From: CAYMEK01 sp964389305
Lineage (GTDB): Bacteria; Spirochaetota; Spirochaetia; SZUA-6; DRHE01
NCBI GenBank assembly: GCA_964389305.1
Contig: CAYMEK010000008.1
Location: forward strand, 1 to 64,000
Direction: 5' to 3'
DNA length: 64,000 nt
The position numbers were made by a program, and so were the translations under genes. Position 1 is the first letter of the stretch, and each line of letters opens with the position of its first letter. Below are positions 52,583 to 62,367 of the stretch, in pieces. Below the pieces are notes generated by a model. It was not told where the DNA came from, searched no databases, and saw only the letters and a list, made by a program, of their open reading frames with translations.

Positions 52583-52584
52583 AG

Positions 52585-53382
52585 GTGATCGGCACCCTGG
52601 TTGCCAATTTCAGGCTTTTTCTCGTTGTGTTCGTCCGTGTAGCGGCGCTGATCGAGATCGCACCGCTGTTGTCCTCCCAGGCGATCCCCCAAACAGCCAA
52701 GCTGGGCTTCGCCCTGTTCGTCTCCGCCGCCGTCTTTCCCTGGGTAAACGGCCAGGGCTACGCATTGCCTGAAAGCGGCCTGGAGTATTTCCTCCTGGTG
52801 GTAGGCGAAGCGATGATCGGCATCATCCTCGGTTTCTTCCTCAACATCATCTTCGCCGTGTTCCAGGTGGCCGGCCAGTTCTTTTCCCTGCAGATGGGCT
52901 TCGGAGCTTCCGAGGTATTCGACCCCCTGGCCCAGATCGAGATCCCCCTGATGGGTCAGTTCCTGAACATCGTGGGCATGTTCACCTTCCTGGTGATCTC
53001 CGGCGCTCACAAGCTTCTTCTGGTCGGCGTGTACCGGTCTTTCCAATCGATCCGGGCCGTCGACCTGGTAGCCGGACGCACCTACCTGTTCCCGTTGTTC
53101 CTGCGCAGCCTGGGCGAGTTGTTCGGCAATGCCCTGGTGATTTCCTTCCCCATACTCGGTACGCTCCTGCTGGTGTCGGTAACGATGGGCCTGCTCGCCA
53201 AGGCCGCGCCCCAGATGAACCTGTTGATGATGGGCTTTCCCCTGGCCATAGCCACCGCCCTGATCGTCATCGCCCTGTCCATGCCTTTCCTGGTCGGCGC
53301 CTTCAGCCGGTTGCTCGAGGGGGGCTTCGAGGAGCTGGGAACCATAATCAGCGCCCTAAAGGGGGCGGGAGGTTCGAGGTGA
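52585..53382 (+). CDS. fliR: Flagellar export gate protein FliR
   Basis: 265 aa, six membrane helices, GTG start. FVRVAALIEIAPLLSSQAIP and LMMGFPLAI match FliR. Follows the fliQ stop by 2 bases and overlaps flhB by 4 (GTGA). Confidence 0.94.
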   Translation: MIGTLVANFRLFLVVFVRVAALIEIAPLLSSQAIPQTAKLGFALFVSAAVFPWVNGQGYALPESGLEYFLLVVGEAMIGIILGFFLNIIFAVFQVAGQFFSLQMGFGASEVFDPLAQIEIPLMGQFLNIVGMFTFLVISGAHKLLLVGVYRSFQSIRAVDLVAGRTYLFPLFLRSLGELFGNALVISFPILGTLLLVSVTMGLLAKAAPQMNLLMMGFPLAIATALIVIALSMPFLVGAFSRLLEGGFEELGTIISALKGAGGSR

Positions 53383-54599
53383 GCCAGCACTGTCAGCTCC
53401 TGCTGTTCCTTTCCCGCTTCGGCCTGGTTCTCGAGCTGAAGCGAGCCGCTTGGCGCCGCAGCCGGGTTCCGGCTCCAGCAACCCTGTTTGCCGAAGCTTC
53501 TCCCTTCGACGTACACCTGCAATGGTTCGCGGCCGAAGACGAAGGTCGGACCGAGGAGCCCACGGAGCACAAGCTGCGCAAGGCCCGCGAGGAGGGAAAG
53601 GTCGCCAAGAGCGTGGAGGTCAGCTCCTCCCTGGTGCTGCTGTTCGGTATAGCCACATTGGGCTTGGTTTCCTCCTATCTGTTGCGCAACGTTCTGTCCA
53701 TGCTTCGTTTTTTTCTGCAGCACTCAACCGAGCTGGATATCACTACCGATGCCGGGCTGGTGCCGGCCTTCTACAGCTACTTCCTCAGGATGGCCCTGCC
53801 GGTAATGCTGGTGGCTTTCCTGGCCGCGTTCATGGGAAACGTGATCCAGGTGGGTTTCCTATTCACGGCAAAACCGATCACACCCGACCTGGACAGGATC
53901 ATACCTCGATTCGGGCGTTTTTTTCGGCGCGCCCTGTTCTCCGGGGAAGCGGCTTTCAACCTGGGCAAAACCCTGTTGAAAGTGGCGGTAATCTTCGTTC
54001 TGGCCTTCTTGAACATACGTGCCGCCATGCCCAAGCTGGTCAGGATGATGGATATGAGCCAGCTAGTGGCCTTTCGCCTGATCGCCTCCATTGCGTTTCG
54101 CATCGTTGTGGAAGCCGCGCTGGCTATGCTGGTGATGGCGGTCCCAGACTACATGTTCCAGCGCCGGCAGCATCGGGAATCCTTGAAGATGTCTCGCCAG
54201 GAGGTCAAGGAAGAGCGACGCATGTACGAAGGCGACCCTCTGATAAAGAGCCGCTTGCGGGAGAGAATGCGGGAGTTGCTCGCCCGTACCATGATGCGCG
54301 CCGTGCCCAGGGCGGATGTGGTGATCACCAACCCGACTCACTATTCGGTCGCAGTGGAGTACGACCGGTTGATCATGGAGGCTCCTACGGTGACGGCCAA
54401 GGGTGTAGACGCGATCGCCCTGAAGATCCGGGAGGTCGCCCGGGAGAACGAGGTACCACTGGTGGAGAACAAGCCACTGGCCCGCACCCTGTACCAGGAG
54501 GTAGATATCGGAGAAGCGATTCCGGAAAAATACTACGAAGTCATGGCGATCATTTTGGCCGAGGTGTACAAGATGAACGGTCGGGAGATGCCGGCTTAG
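53379..54599 (+). CDS. flhB: Flagellar export switch protein FlhB
   Basis: 406 aa, GTG start overlapping fliR. Residues 1-50 are an extra N-terminal stretch before the usual EDEGRTEEPTEHKLRKAREEG start; no internal ATG, GTG or TTG offers a shorter start near there. Four membrane helices follow. The self-cleaving motif N318-P-T-H in VVITNPTHYSVAVEY is intact. Cleavage switches export from hook to filament. Confidence 0.93.
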   Translation: MSQHCQLLLFLSRFGLVLELKRAAWRRSRVPAPATLFAEASPFDVHLQWFAAEDEGRTEEPTEHKLRKAREEGKVAKSVEVSSSLVLLFGIATLGLVSSYLLRNVLSMLRFFLQHSTELDITTDAGLVPAFYSYFLRMALPVMLVAFLAAFMGNVIQVGFLFTAKPITPDLDRIIPRFGRFFRRALFSGEAAFNLGKTLLKVAVIFVLAFLNIRAAMPKLVRMMDMSQLVAFRLIASIAFRIVVEAALAMLVMAVPDYMFQRRQHRESLKMSRQEVKEERRMYEGDPLIKSRLRERMRELLARTMMRAVPRADVVITNPTHYSVAVEYDRLIMEAPTVTAKGVDAIALKIREVARENEVPLVENKPLARTLYQEVDIGEAIPEKYYEVMAIILAEVYKMNGREMPA

Positions 54600-54632
54600 C
54601 CGGAGTCCTTCGGATGAGGAAGGGAGAGTTAG

Positions 54633-56717
54633 ATGGCTGATGCAAGACGAGTTCCAACCCTGACCGGCGCACGCAGGAGCGACGTCTTCGTGGCCGTCGG
54701 CGTCATCGCCGTGGTGATGATGCTCATCATCCCACTGCCAGCCTTTGTCCTGGACACCCTGATGTCGATAAACCTCGTCCTGAGCCTGCTGACCATCCTG
54801 ATCGTGCTTTACACCCGTCACGCCCTTGAGTTCAGCGTCTTTCCCACCTTGCTGCTCATAGCCACCGTATTCGGTCTGGCTCTCAACGTCTCCTCCACCC
54901 GGCTGATCCTATCCCAGGGCAGCCAGTTCCAGGGCAAGCTGATCCGGGCCTTCGGTACCTTTGTGGTCGGCGCGCGAGGGCTGGAGGGCTATGTCATCGG
55001 CCTGATAATTTTCGTGATCATCATTGCAGTGCAGTTCATCGTCATCACCAAGGGGTCGGTACGGGTGGCCGAGGTAGCGGCCCGGTTCACTCTCGATGCG
55101 CTGCCCGGAAAGCAGATGGCCATCGAGGCGGAGTACAATTCCGGTCTCATCAGCGAAGAGGAGGCCACCCGAAAGAAGAACGAGCTGCAGCGGGAAGCTG
55201 ATTTCTACGGGGCTATGGACGGCGCCTCCAAGTTTGTGCAGGGAAACGTGAAGGTGGGTATCCTGATTACCCTGATCAACGTCATCGGGGGAATGATCGT
55301 GGGCATGACGATCCACGGGGAGCCCTTCAATGTGGCCCTCGACACCTACGTATCCCTGACCATCGGTGACGGCCTGGTGACCCAGCTCCCGGCCTTGCTG
55401 ATTTCCACCTCCACAGGCGTCATAGTGACCAGGGCCATATCCGATGCATCGTTTGGGCTGGACATCACCCAGCAGTTCTCCCATCAGTCACGGCCGTATC
55501 TGATCGCGGCCGGCTTTCTATCCGTGCTGGCGGTATTGCCGGGATTCCCCTGGTACGTGCTGTTTCCTATGGGAGGATTGCTGGGCGCCTTGGGGCTATC
55601 ACTTAGGCGCAGGAAGCAGGCCGAAGAGGAAAAGGAGAGGGCAAAGGAGGCCGAGGCTCGCGGCAAGGCCGCGCCCGTGGAGATATCTCCCGTAGTGCCT
55701 CTGGACCCACTGTCCCTGGAGATCGGCTACGGCCTGATACCTCTGGTGGACAAGGACAGAGGGGCGGAGCTGCTCGACCGGATCACCCGCATACGCCGGG
55801 AAGCCGCCCTGGATCTGGGGCTTGTGGTGCCCCGGATCCGTATCATCGACAACATGCGCCTGGAACCTTCGGAGTACTGCTTCAAGATCAAGGGTGTGGA
55901 GGTAGGCAGGGGAATCATCAAGATGGGAAGCTACCTGGCCATCAATCCTGGAGGCATCAAGGAGGAGATCGAAGGAGAGGCCACCAGGGATCCCGCATTC
56001 GGTCTGCCCGCGGTGTGGATAGCCGAAGCCGAGCGGGAGAAGGCGGAGCGTCTGGGCTACACGGTAGTGGATCCGCCCTCAATAATCGCCACGCATTTGA
56101 CCGAGATAATCAAGGCTCACGCCGCGGAGATCCTGGGCCGCCAGGAAGTGCAGTCCATCCTCGATACGCTGAAGAGCGACTATCCCACTGTGGTAGAGGA
56201 AATCAATAAATCCTTTGCTGTAGGTGAGATTCAGAAGGTGCTGCAGGGTCTTCTGCGCGAGCAGGTCTCGATTCGCAACATCGTAGTGATCCTGGAAACC
56301 ATGGCGGATTATGGTACGATTAGCAAGGATACCCCTTTTCTTATCGAGAAAATAAGGCAGGCGCTGGGAAGGCAAATCTGCCTGCAGCATACCGACGAGC
56401 ACAAGGTCCTGCGGGTGCTGACCTTGGATCCAGACCTCGAGCAGAAAATCACGGAGTCCAGGGTTGATACGGCTACCGGCCCTAAGGCAGCCCTGGAGCC
56501 GCAGCTACAGCGCAAGTGGATCAACAGCCTGACCAATATGGTCAGGAGCGTACAGGAACAGGGGCATCATCCTGTGATTCTCTGTTCCGAGGCGGCCAGG
56601 CCTCTGGTCAAGGGCAGCACGATTCGAGAGATTCCCCATCTGGTCGTGCTATCGGTTCCGGAGATCGTGGCGGATGTGAAGCTCGAAACCCTCGGTGAGA
56701 TAAGGATCGAAGAATGA
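54633..56717 (+). CDS. flhA: Flagellar biosynthesis protein FlhA
   Basis: 694 aa. Eight N-terminal membrane helices with RFTLDALPGKQMAIEAEYN between them, then a cytoplasmic domain that docks chaperone-substrate complexes. Proton-driven core of flagellar export. ATG 54633 after GGAAGGGAGAG; ATGA overlap with flhF. Confidence 0.96.
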   Translation: MADARRVPTLTGARRSDVFVAVGVIAVVMMLIIPLPAFVLDTLMSINLVLSLLTILIVLYTRHALEFSVFPTLLLIATVFGLALNVSSTRLILSQGSQFQGKLIRAFGTFVVGARGLEGYVIGLIIFVIIIAVQFIVITKGSVRVAEVAARFTLDALPGKQMAIEAEYNSGLISEEEATRKKNELQREADFYGAMDGASKFVQGNVKVGILITLINVIGGMIVGMTIHGEPFNVALDTYVSLTIGDGLVTQLPALLISTSTGVIVTRAISDASFGLDITQQFSHQSRPYLIAAGFLSVLAVLPGFPWYVLFPMGGLLGALGLSLRRRKQAEEEKERAKEAEARGKAAPVEISPVVPLDPLSLEIGYGLIPLVDKDRGAELLDRITRIRREAALDLGLVVPRIRIIDNMRLEPSEYCFKIKGVEVGRGIIKMGSYLAINPGGIKEEIEGEATRDPAFGLPAVWIAEAEREKAERLGYTVVDPPSIIATHLTEIIKAHAAEILGRQEVQSILDTLKSDYPTVVEEINKSFAVGEIQKVLQGLLREQVSIRNIVVILETMADYGTISKDTPFLIEKIRQALGRQICLQHTDEHKVLRVLTLDPDLEQKITESRVDTATGPKAALEPQLQRKWINSLTNMVRSVQEQGHHPVILCSEAARPLVKGSTIREIPHLVVLSVPEIVADVKLETLGEIRIEE

Positions 56718-57925
56718 TCGAGAAGGACCTGGAGTACTTCACCATCGAAGCTCCTTCGCCCAGGGAGGCGCTGGAGAAGATGAGACGCCAATACGGCCAG
56801 GAGGCCCGCATCCTGACCCACAAGTCGGTACGGCGAGGAGGCTTCCTGGGGTTCTTCAGCCGGGAAGCGGTGGAGATCACCGGCTACGTCAACCAGACCC
56901 CGAGGCGCACCGCCAAGGAAACCGTGGAGGAGACCAGGAAGAAGATACTGGCCGATGCCCGGCGTGAGCAATCCATGCAGCTCATCCTTAAAGAGATACA
57001 GAGCCTCAAAGAAAGTATGAGCCGGGAGGGAGCCGCTTCCAGGTACGAGCCTGCCCAGCCGGCCGGCTTGTCCAGGATCGAGAGTATCATGCGCCACAAC
57101 GACTTCTCTCCCGCCTTCAGCGAGGAGATCCTGGGGCGCGTTCGCCGGGAGTTTTCTCTCGAAGACCTGGAGAACTTCGGAGTGCTGCAGAACCAGGTAC
57201 TGGAGTGGATCGGGGATAAGATCCAGGTCTATCCGCCCACCGAGATAGTGCAGGGCGGGTCCAAGGTGTTCGTCATTGTAGGTCCCACCGGGGTGGGAAA
57301 AACCACCACCGTAGCCAAGCTGGCGGCAGTCTACGGGGTAGGGAGCGGTGCCTCCGTCACTCCTAAGGTCCGCATCGTGACCATCGACAACTATCGAATC
57401 GCCGCCCTGCGGCAGATCGAGACCTACGCGGAGATCATGCGGATTCCTGTCGCCTGCGTGGAGAGCGCCGCCGAGTTCAAGAAGTACCTGGCCATGGCGG
57501 AGGGCACCGACCTGATTCTGGTTGATACCATCGGTCGCAGTCCCCGCGACATGGCCAAGCTGGCGGAAATGAAAGATGTGCTGGACGCCGCCGGAACCCG
57601 CAGCGAAATCCACCTGGCGATCAGCGCCACTACCAAGGCAACGGACGTGGAAGAAATACTCAAATCGTACGAGCCCTTCAAATACAAAGCGGTGATCCTC
57701 ACCAAGATCGATGAGACCCTGCGGATCGGCAATATCATCAGCGTACTGACTGCCTCACACAAGCCGATCTCCTATATCGCCGACGGACAGGCGGTCCCCC
57801 AGGATATCGAGCAAGCCTCGGTGATCCGGCTGCTCATGAACCTGGAGGGATTTCACTGCAACCGGGAACGTCTGGAGAAGCGTTTCGGCGAGCGACTTAA
57901 GATAACTAGCGCCTTTTGGAGTTGA
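56714..57925 (+). CDS. flhF: Flagellar GTPase FlhF
   Basis: 403 aa SRP-type GTPase. N-terminal B domain (FTIEAPSPREALEKMRRQYG), P-loop GPTGVGKT at 190-197, DTIGRSPRD (G3) and TKIDET (G4). Sets flagellar position, polar or subpolar in spirochaetes, together with FlhG. Confidence 0.95.
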   Translation: MIEKDLEYFTIEAPSPREALEKMRRQYGQEARILTHKSVRRGGFLGFFSREAVEITGYVNQTPRRTAKETVEETRKKILADARREQSMQLILKEIQSLKESMSREGAASRYEPAQPAGLSRIESIMRHNDFSPAFSEEILGRVRREFSLEDLENFGVLQNQVLEWIGDKIQVYPPTEIVQGGSKVFVIVGPTGVGKTTTVAKLAAVYGVGSGASVTPKVRIVTIDNYRIAALRQIETYAEIMRIPVACVESAAEFKKYLAMAEGTDLILVDTIGRSPRDMAKLAEMKDVLDAAGTRSEIHLAISATTKATDVEEILKSYEPFKYKAVILTKIDETLRIGNIISVLTASHKPISYIADGQAVPQDIEQASVIRLLMNLEGFHCNRERLEKRFGERLKITSAFWS

Positions 57926-57927
57926 CA

Positions 57928-58812
57928 GTGGCTGATCAGGCAGAGAAACTACGAGAGATAATGCGTAACAGGAATACCTCAGCCGAAAACCGCGCGGAGT
58001 CCTCGCCGCATCCCAAGGCGTCCAGGATCATCTCCGTATCGAGCGGCAAAGGAGGCGTGGGCAAAACCAATATCGCCATCAATCTAGCTCTGGCCTACGC
58101 CCGGCTGGGTAAGAAAGTAATCGTGCTGGATGCGGACCTAGGGCTGGCCAACGTGAATGTGGTCCTGGGAGTCATCCCCCGTTACAACCTCTACCATCTC
58201 ATCCGCCAGCAAAAGAAGATGCGGGAGATCCTGCTGGATACGACCTACGGTATTCAGATCGTGGCCGGAGCCAGTGGGTTCTCGAAAATCGCCAACCTTT
58301 CCGAGGAGGAGAGGAAAGGCTTCATAGAGGAGCTGTACGAGCTTTCCGCAGCCGACATCATCATCATAGATACCAGTGCGGGAGTTTCCAATAACGTACT
58401 GACCTTCGTAGCCGCTTCGGATGATGTGATCATCGTGACCACGCCGGAGCCAACTGCCATTACCGACGCCTACGGGATCGTAAAGATCATCGCCACCGAA
58501 ATTGACAACCTGGAACTGGGCTTGAAACTGGTCGTGAATCGCGTGAAGTCGGTCACAGAGGCGCGGAAGGTCTCCGAACGGGTCATCAACATAGCCGGGC
58601 AGTTCCTGAACATCAAGCTGGACTATCTCGGTTTTGTCTACGATGATCCCCTCGTACAGACTGCGGTGGTCAAACAGCGGCCCTTTCTCACACTGGACCC
58701 GAAAGGCAAGGCGTCGATCTGCATCGATCACCTAGTTCGCCGTTTGGAAAACCTGGATTTCAAGGAGGGAAGCGGGATCACGCAATTCCTGAAAAAACTT
58801 TTCGGATCGTAG
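57928..58812 (+). CDS. flhG: MinD-like ATPase FlhG
   Basis: 294 aa from GTG 57928 (GGAG 6 bases upstream); an in-frame TTG at 57916 gives 4 more residues. Begins ADQAEKLREIMR, the FliM/FliY- and FlhF-contact motif of FlhG, then the deviant Walker A SGKGGVGKT at 39-47. Counts flagella per cell pole. Confidence 0.93.
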   Translation: MADQAEKLREIMRNRNTSAENRAESSPHPKASRIISVSSGKGGVGKTNIAINLALAYARLGKKVIVLDADLGLANVNVVLGVIPRYNLYHLIRQQKKMREILLDTTYGIQIVAGASGFSKIANLSEEERKGFIEELYELSAADIIIIDTSAGVSNNVLTFVAASDDVIIVTTPEPTAITDAYGIVKIIATEIDNLELGLKLVVNRVKSVTEARKVSERVINIAGQFLNIKLDYLGFVYDDPLVQTAVVKQRPFLTLDPKGKASICIDHLVRRLENLDFKEGSGITQFLKKLFGS

Positions 58813-58899
58813 GGGTTGTGCGATTTTTTGAAACTTTTTGTACCTTGACGGCTGGCTGCATATATCCTAAGCTTGTACAATCGATAGGCAGGCTTTGAA

Positions 58900-59604
58900 A
58901 TGATCAATTGGAAGATACCAGCAGGATTTGCTGCTTTCGGAGCAGTGGTATCGCTGCTTGCCGGCGCAATCGGTGGCAATCCTTTCGGGATCATTATTCT
59001 TCGGCTTTTTCTTTCCAGCGTTGTGCTGGCGGGTGTTGGGCTGGGTTTCAATTTCATTTTCAAACGGTTTTTCCCCGAGCTCGGCTCTTCTCCTGCACGG
59101 GTAACGCGAGACCAGGGGGAAGAAGTGGATATCGTGATCGACGAGGATGTCCCGCTTGAAGCTGGTAGCGTGCTCGGAGAGCCGCTTTCGGCCGGTGCGG
59201 TGGATCAGCCTGAACCGGAGAGCGCGGAAATCGCGGATGTGGAGACGATCGAGGAAGCCGAGGAAGTGCTGGCCGAAGATCTGGATGAGGTTCCGGAGTT
59301 TGCCGGCGAGCCCTTCCTCGAGGAAGACGCCGAGCCGTCGACTGCGCAGCCCGCTGAGCCCGCCGCCACGCCACCGCCCGCCGGGACCAAAGACGCGAAC
59401 GCTCCCAGCCTCAATCCTGTCGGCGCCTTCGAAGACCTGGATACGCTTCCGGACATCGACCAGTTTTCCCCCAGCACGGATACTCCTGCGGCGACGCCGA
59501 AACCGGGCGAGCATAGGCATGCTCAGGTGGACGAGATTGTCAAGGGTCAGGATCCAGCCGACCTTGCCAAAGCGGTGAGGACATTCATGAACAAGGATCA
59601 GTGA
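58900..59604 (+). CDS. Spirochaete flagellar-operon membrane protein, unknown function
   Basis: 234 aa. Two hydrophobic helices (about 5-28 and 30-52), then a long acidic, Pro/Ala-rich tail with many Glu-Asp (about 75-200) and a short helix at the end (VDEIVKGQDPADLAKAVRTFMN). No known motif. The position between flhG and the sigma factor is where spirochaete operons carry small unknown membrane proteins. An 87-base gap before it holds TTGACG (58845-58850) without a good -10. Confidence 0.7.
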   Translation: MINWKIPAGFAAFGAVVSLLAGAIGGNPFGIIILRLFLSSVVLAGVGLGFNFIFKRFFPELGSSPARVTRDQGEEVDIVIDEDVPLEAGSVLGEPLSAGAVDQPEPESAEIADVETIEEAEEVLAEDLDEVPEFAGEPFLEEDAEPSTAQPAEPAATPPPAGTKDANAPSLNPVGAFEDLDTLPDIDQFSPSTDTPAATPKPGEHRHAQVDEIVKGQDPADLAKAVRTFMNKDQ

Positions 59605-59620
59605 AGCTAAGAGTAATTCT

Positions 59621-60409
59621 ATGGTAGAGATCGTGTTAGAAGGCAAGACTGAGGAAGAGATCTGGCGGCTTTACAAGCGGAAGCGAGAGCCGAAGATCCG
59701 TGACTACTTCGTGAAGCAGTACGCGCCTTTAGTAAAGTATGTAGCCGGCAAAGTTGCCATCGGTATGCCCAATAACGTGGAGTTTGACGATCTGGTCGGG
59801 TTCGGAGTCTTCGGGCTCTTCGACGCTATAGAGAAGTTCGATCCGGACAAGCATGTCAAGTTCAAGACCTACGCCGTCACCCGCATCCGGGGAGCTATCT
59901 TCGACGAGCTACGCACTATCGACTGGGTGCCTCGCTCCGTACGGCAAAAAACCAGGGAGGTGGAGGAGACGATCCGGAAGCTGGAGGCTTCGCTGGGCAG
60001 GGCGGCGGGCGACGAGGAGATCGCCAGGGCCATGCACATGGATTTGAAAGATTTCCACAGTCTCATGCTGAAGATCTCCGGGACCTCGGTGCTTTCACTG
60101 AACGAGGTATGGTACAGCGGCGAAGACAATGACAAGATGTCGATCGTCGAGAGCATCGAAAGCCCCTCCTCTCTCAACCCGGACAGTATCGTTGAAAAGG
60201 AGGAGATCAAGCGGATTATCGTAGAGGCCATCAATGAGCTGCCCGAAAAAGAGAAAAAGGTGCTGGTCCTATACTACTACGAAGACCTTACCCTCAAGGA
60301 GATCGGGGAGGTTCTCGAGGTCACCGAGTCGCGGATTTCCCAGCTACATACCAAGGCGATTCTGAGGCTAAGGGCCAAGCTCTCTCACATCAAGAAGGGA
60401 ATCCTGTGA
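59621..60409 (+). CDS. fliA: RNA polymerase sigma factor FliA/WhiG (sigma-28)
   Basis: 262 aa. Region 2 (YAPLVKYVAGKVAIGMP; DLVGFGVFGLFDAIEKFD; KFKTYAVTRIRGAIFDELR), region 3 (VPRSVRQKTREVEETI) and region 4 (LTLKEIGEVLEVTESRISQLHTKA). Directs late flagellar and chemotaxis genes. No FlgM was seen in the window. Confidence 0.95.
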   Translation: MVEIVLEGKTEEEIWRLYKRKREPKIRDYFVKQYAPLVKYVAGKVAIGMPNNVEFDDLVGFGVFGLFDAIEKFDPDKHVKFKTYAVTRIRGAIFDELRTIDWVPRSVRQKTREVEETIRKLEASLGRAAGDEEIARAMHMDLKDFHSLMLKISGTSVLSLNEVWYSGEDNDKMSIVESIESPSSLNPDSIVEKEEIKRIIVEAINELPEKEKKVLVLYYYEDLTLKEIGEVLEVTESRISQLHTKAILRLRAKLSHIKKGIL

Positions 60410-62367
60410 TCACCCTCGAATCGGTGCGGGAATACATGCGAGAGCAGCTCGAGGCCGACCGCCGGCAGAAGGCGATCAAGGTCGCCGCGGCCAGCGTGGA
60501 GGAAGCGCTCAGGCAAGCCGCCATCGAGCTGGCCGTTCCCATCAAGCGGCTGGAATACGAGATTGTCACGCAGGGTGCCAAAGGAATGCTCGGGGTGGGC
60601 AGGAAAGACTGGGTAATCCTGGCCTATGCGAAGCGGACCAAGGAAGAAGAGGCGGGGAAAGAGGCTGGCGCGGATCAAGGAGCGAAGCACAAGGAGGAAG
60701 AAGTTGTTGCGGACCGGGACGGCGAGGTCTTCGTTCGCATGACCTCCGACGGTGTATTCCTCAAAGTTACCAAGCCTACCGGCAAGGGAACCAGGGCGCC
60801 CGAAAGAAGGGCTCTGGAGAAACTGTCCCTGCGGGGCGTGACCAACTTCGACTCGAACCTGGTGAGTAAGGTAGTGCGTCACGCAGATGGGGAGTACATC
60901 AAAGTAGGAGAGTACCAATTCAATCCCGTCAGCCAATCTACCATGTCGGTGGATATCGCCGATATGGAAATGAAGGCCTATATCACCGTAACTCCGCCGG
61001 GCCCCGGGGGGGCGGACCTGTCTTACGACGAGATCAAAGGACTCTTGCATTCCAACGGGGTGGTGCACGGGGTCAAGGAAGAGGTTATCAGGACGTTCCT
61101 GGACTATCCCAGCTACAGCGAGAAGCTCCTGGTCGCCGAGGGCACCAAGCCGGTCAACGGCAAGGACGCCCAAATCGTGTACAATTTTAATGTTCGTCGT
61201 GACGAGATACAGCTCAAGGAGAAGAACGGCCGTGTGGATTTTCGGGAGCTGAATCTGGTGGAGAACGTGGAATCGGGACAGATCCTGGCCACCAAGCAGC
61301 CCCCTGAAGAAGGCGCCCCGGGGCGGACCGTCACCGGCAAGATATTGCCGGCCAAACCGGGCAGAAATGTGCAGATAGAAATCGGTAAAAACGTCAAGCT
61401 GTCCGACGATGGCATGAGCGCTATGGCTACTATCAACGGGCAGGTGTTGCTGGTTACCGGTCGGATCAACGTAGAGCCGGTGTATACGGTGGAAGGAGAC
61501 GTCAACTTCAAGACGGGCAATATCCTGTTTTTGGGTACCGTATTTGTTAAGGGAAACGTGGAGGATGGATTTACCGTAAAGGCGGCCGGCAATATCGAGG
61601 TAATGGGCAGTGTCGGCAAGTGCCTGCTCGATGCCGAGGGGGAAGTAGTAGTTCATCAAGGGATCCTGGGTAAGAATGAGGGCAAGGTACGGGCCGGGGG
61701 CAACCTGGTCGCCAAGTTCATCGAGAATGCCCGGGTCGAGGTAGACGAAAATGTCCTGGTCAGCGATGGAATCATTCACTCTCTGGTGGATGCGAACAAG
61801 CGCGTTCTCTGCCAGGGGAGACGGGCTTCTATCGTCGGAGGCCGGCTGCGGGCAGCGGAGGAGATACACGCCAAGACCCTGGGCTCGGTGGCGGGAACCG
61901 AAACGATTCTCGAGGTGGGGATAGATCCGAAAAGAAAGGAGATACTCACCAAGTCCATTGGACGTAAAGGGGAGTTGGAGAAACAGCTCGAGGAGCTGGT
62001 CCGGAACATAAATACCCTGGAGAATCTCAAGAAAGTCCAGAGGGCGTTCTCCGAGGAGAAGCAGAAGAACCTGGAGGAGCTCAACGACCAGCGTTCCTCT
62101 ATTCTGCAGGAGCTGGAGGAGGCGAACAAGGTAATCAACGAGATCAACGTCTATTTGCAGTCTATCAAACTGAGCGGTAAGGTATCGGCTTCCGATAGGG
62201 TCTTCCCCGGAGTAAAGGTTTTTATTAAGAACGAGAGCTTGATCGTGCGCAACGAGTTCAAGAGTGTTACCTTCTGCCTGGAAGGCAAGGAGATACGCAT
62301 TTCCAAGTACGAGCCCATGGATCAGGCTTACGCTCGGAGGCTGGTGCATGCCGCTTCTGCCCATTGA
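60406..62367 (+). CDS. fapA: FapA (DUF342) protein with Jag-N domain
   Basis: 653 aa, GTG start overlapping the sigma-factor stop. Residues about 1-75 match the Jag N-terminal domain (ALRQAAIELAVPIKRL; GAKGMLGVG). The central DUF342/FapA beta-helix runs about 240-520 (GRTVTGKILPAKPG; VEGDVNFKTGNILFLGTV), then a coiled coil (about 525-590). FapA-type proteins affect flagellar assembly and polarity in other bacteria. The Jag-N part suggests RNA or membrane contact; inference only. Confidence 0.85.
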   Translation: MITLESVREYMREQLEADRRQKAIKVAAASVEEALRQAAIELAVPIKRLEYEIVTQGAKGMLGVGRKDWVILAYAKRTKEEEAGKEAGADQGAKHKEEEVVADRDGEVFVRMTSDGVFLKVTKPTGKGTRAPERRALEKLSLRGVTNFDSNLVSKVVRHADGEYIKVGEYQFNPVSQSTMSVDIADMEMKAYITVTPPGPGGADLSYDEIKGLLHSNGVVHGVKEEVIRTFLDYPSYSEKLLVAEGTKPVNGKDAQIVYNFNVRRDEIQLKEKNGRVDFRELNLVENVESGQILATKQPPEEGAPGRTVTGKILPAKPGRNVQIEIGKNVKLSDDGMSAMATINGQVLLVTGRINVEPVYTVEGDVNFKTGNILFLGTVFVKGNVEDGFTVKAAGNIEVMGSVGKCLLDAEGEVVVHQGILGKNEGKVRAGGNLVAKFIENARVEVDENVLVSDGIIHSLVDANKRVLCQGRRASIVGGRLRAAEEIHAKTLGSVAGTETILEVGIDPKRKEILTKSIGRKGELEKQLEELVRNINTLENLKKVQRAFSEEKQKNLEELNDQRSSILQELEEANKVINEINVYLQSIKLSGKVSASDRVFPGVKVFIKNESLIVRNEFKSVTFCLEGKEIRISKYEPMDQAYARRLVHAASAH

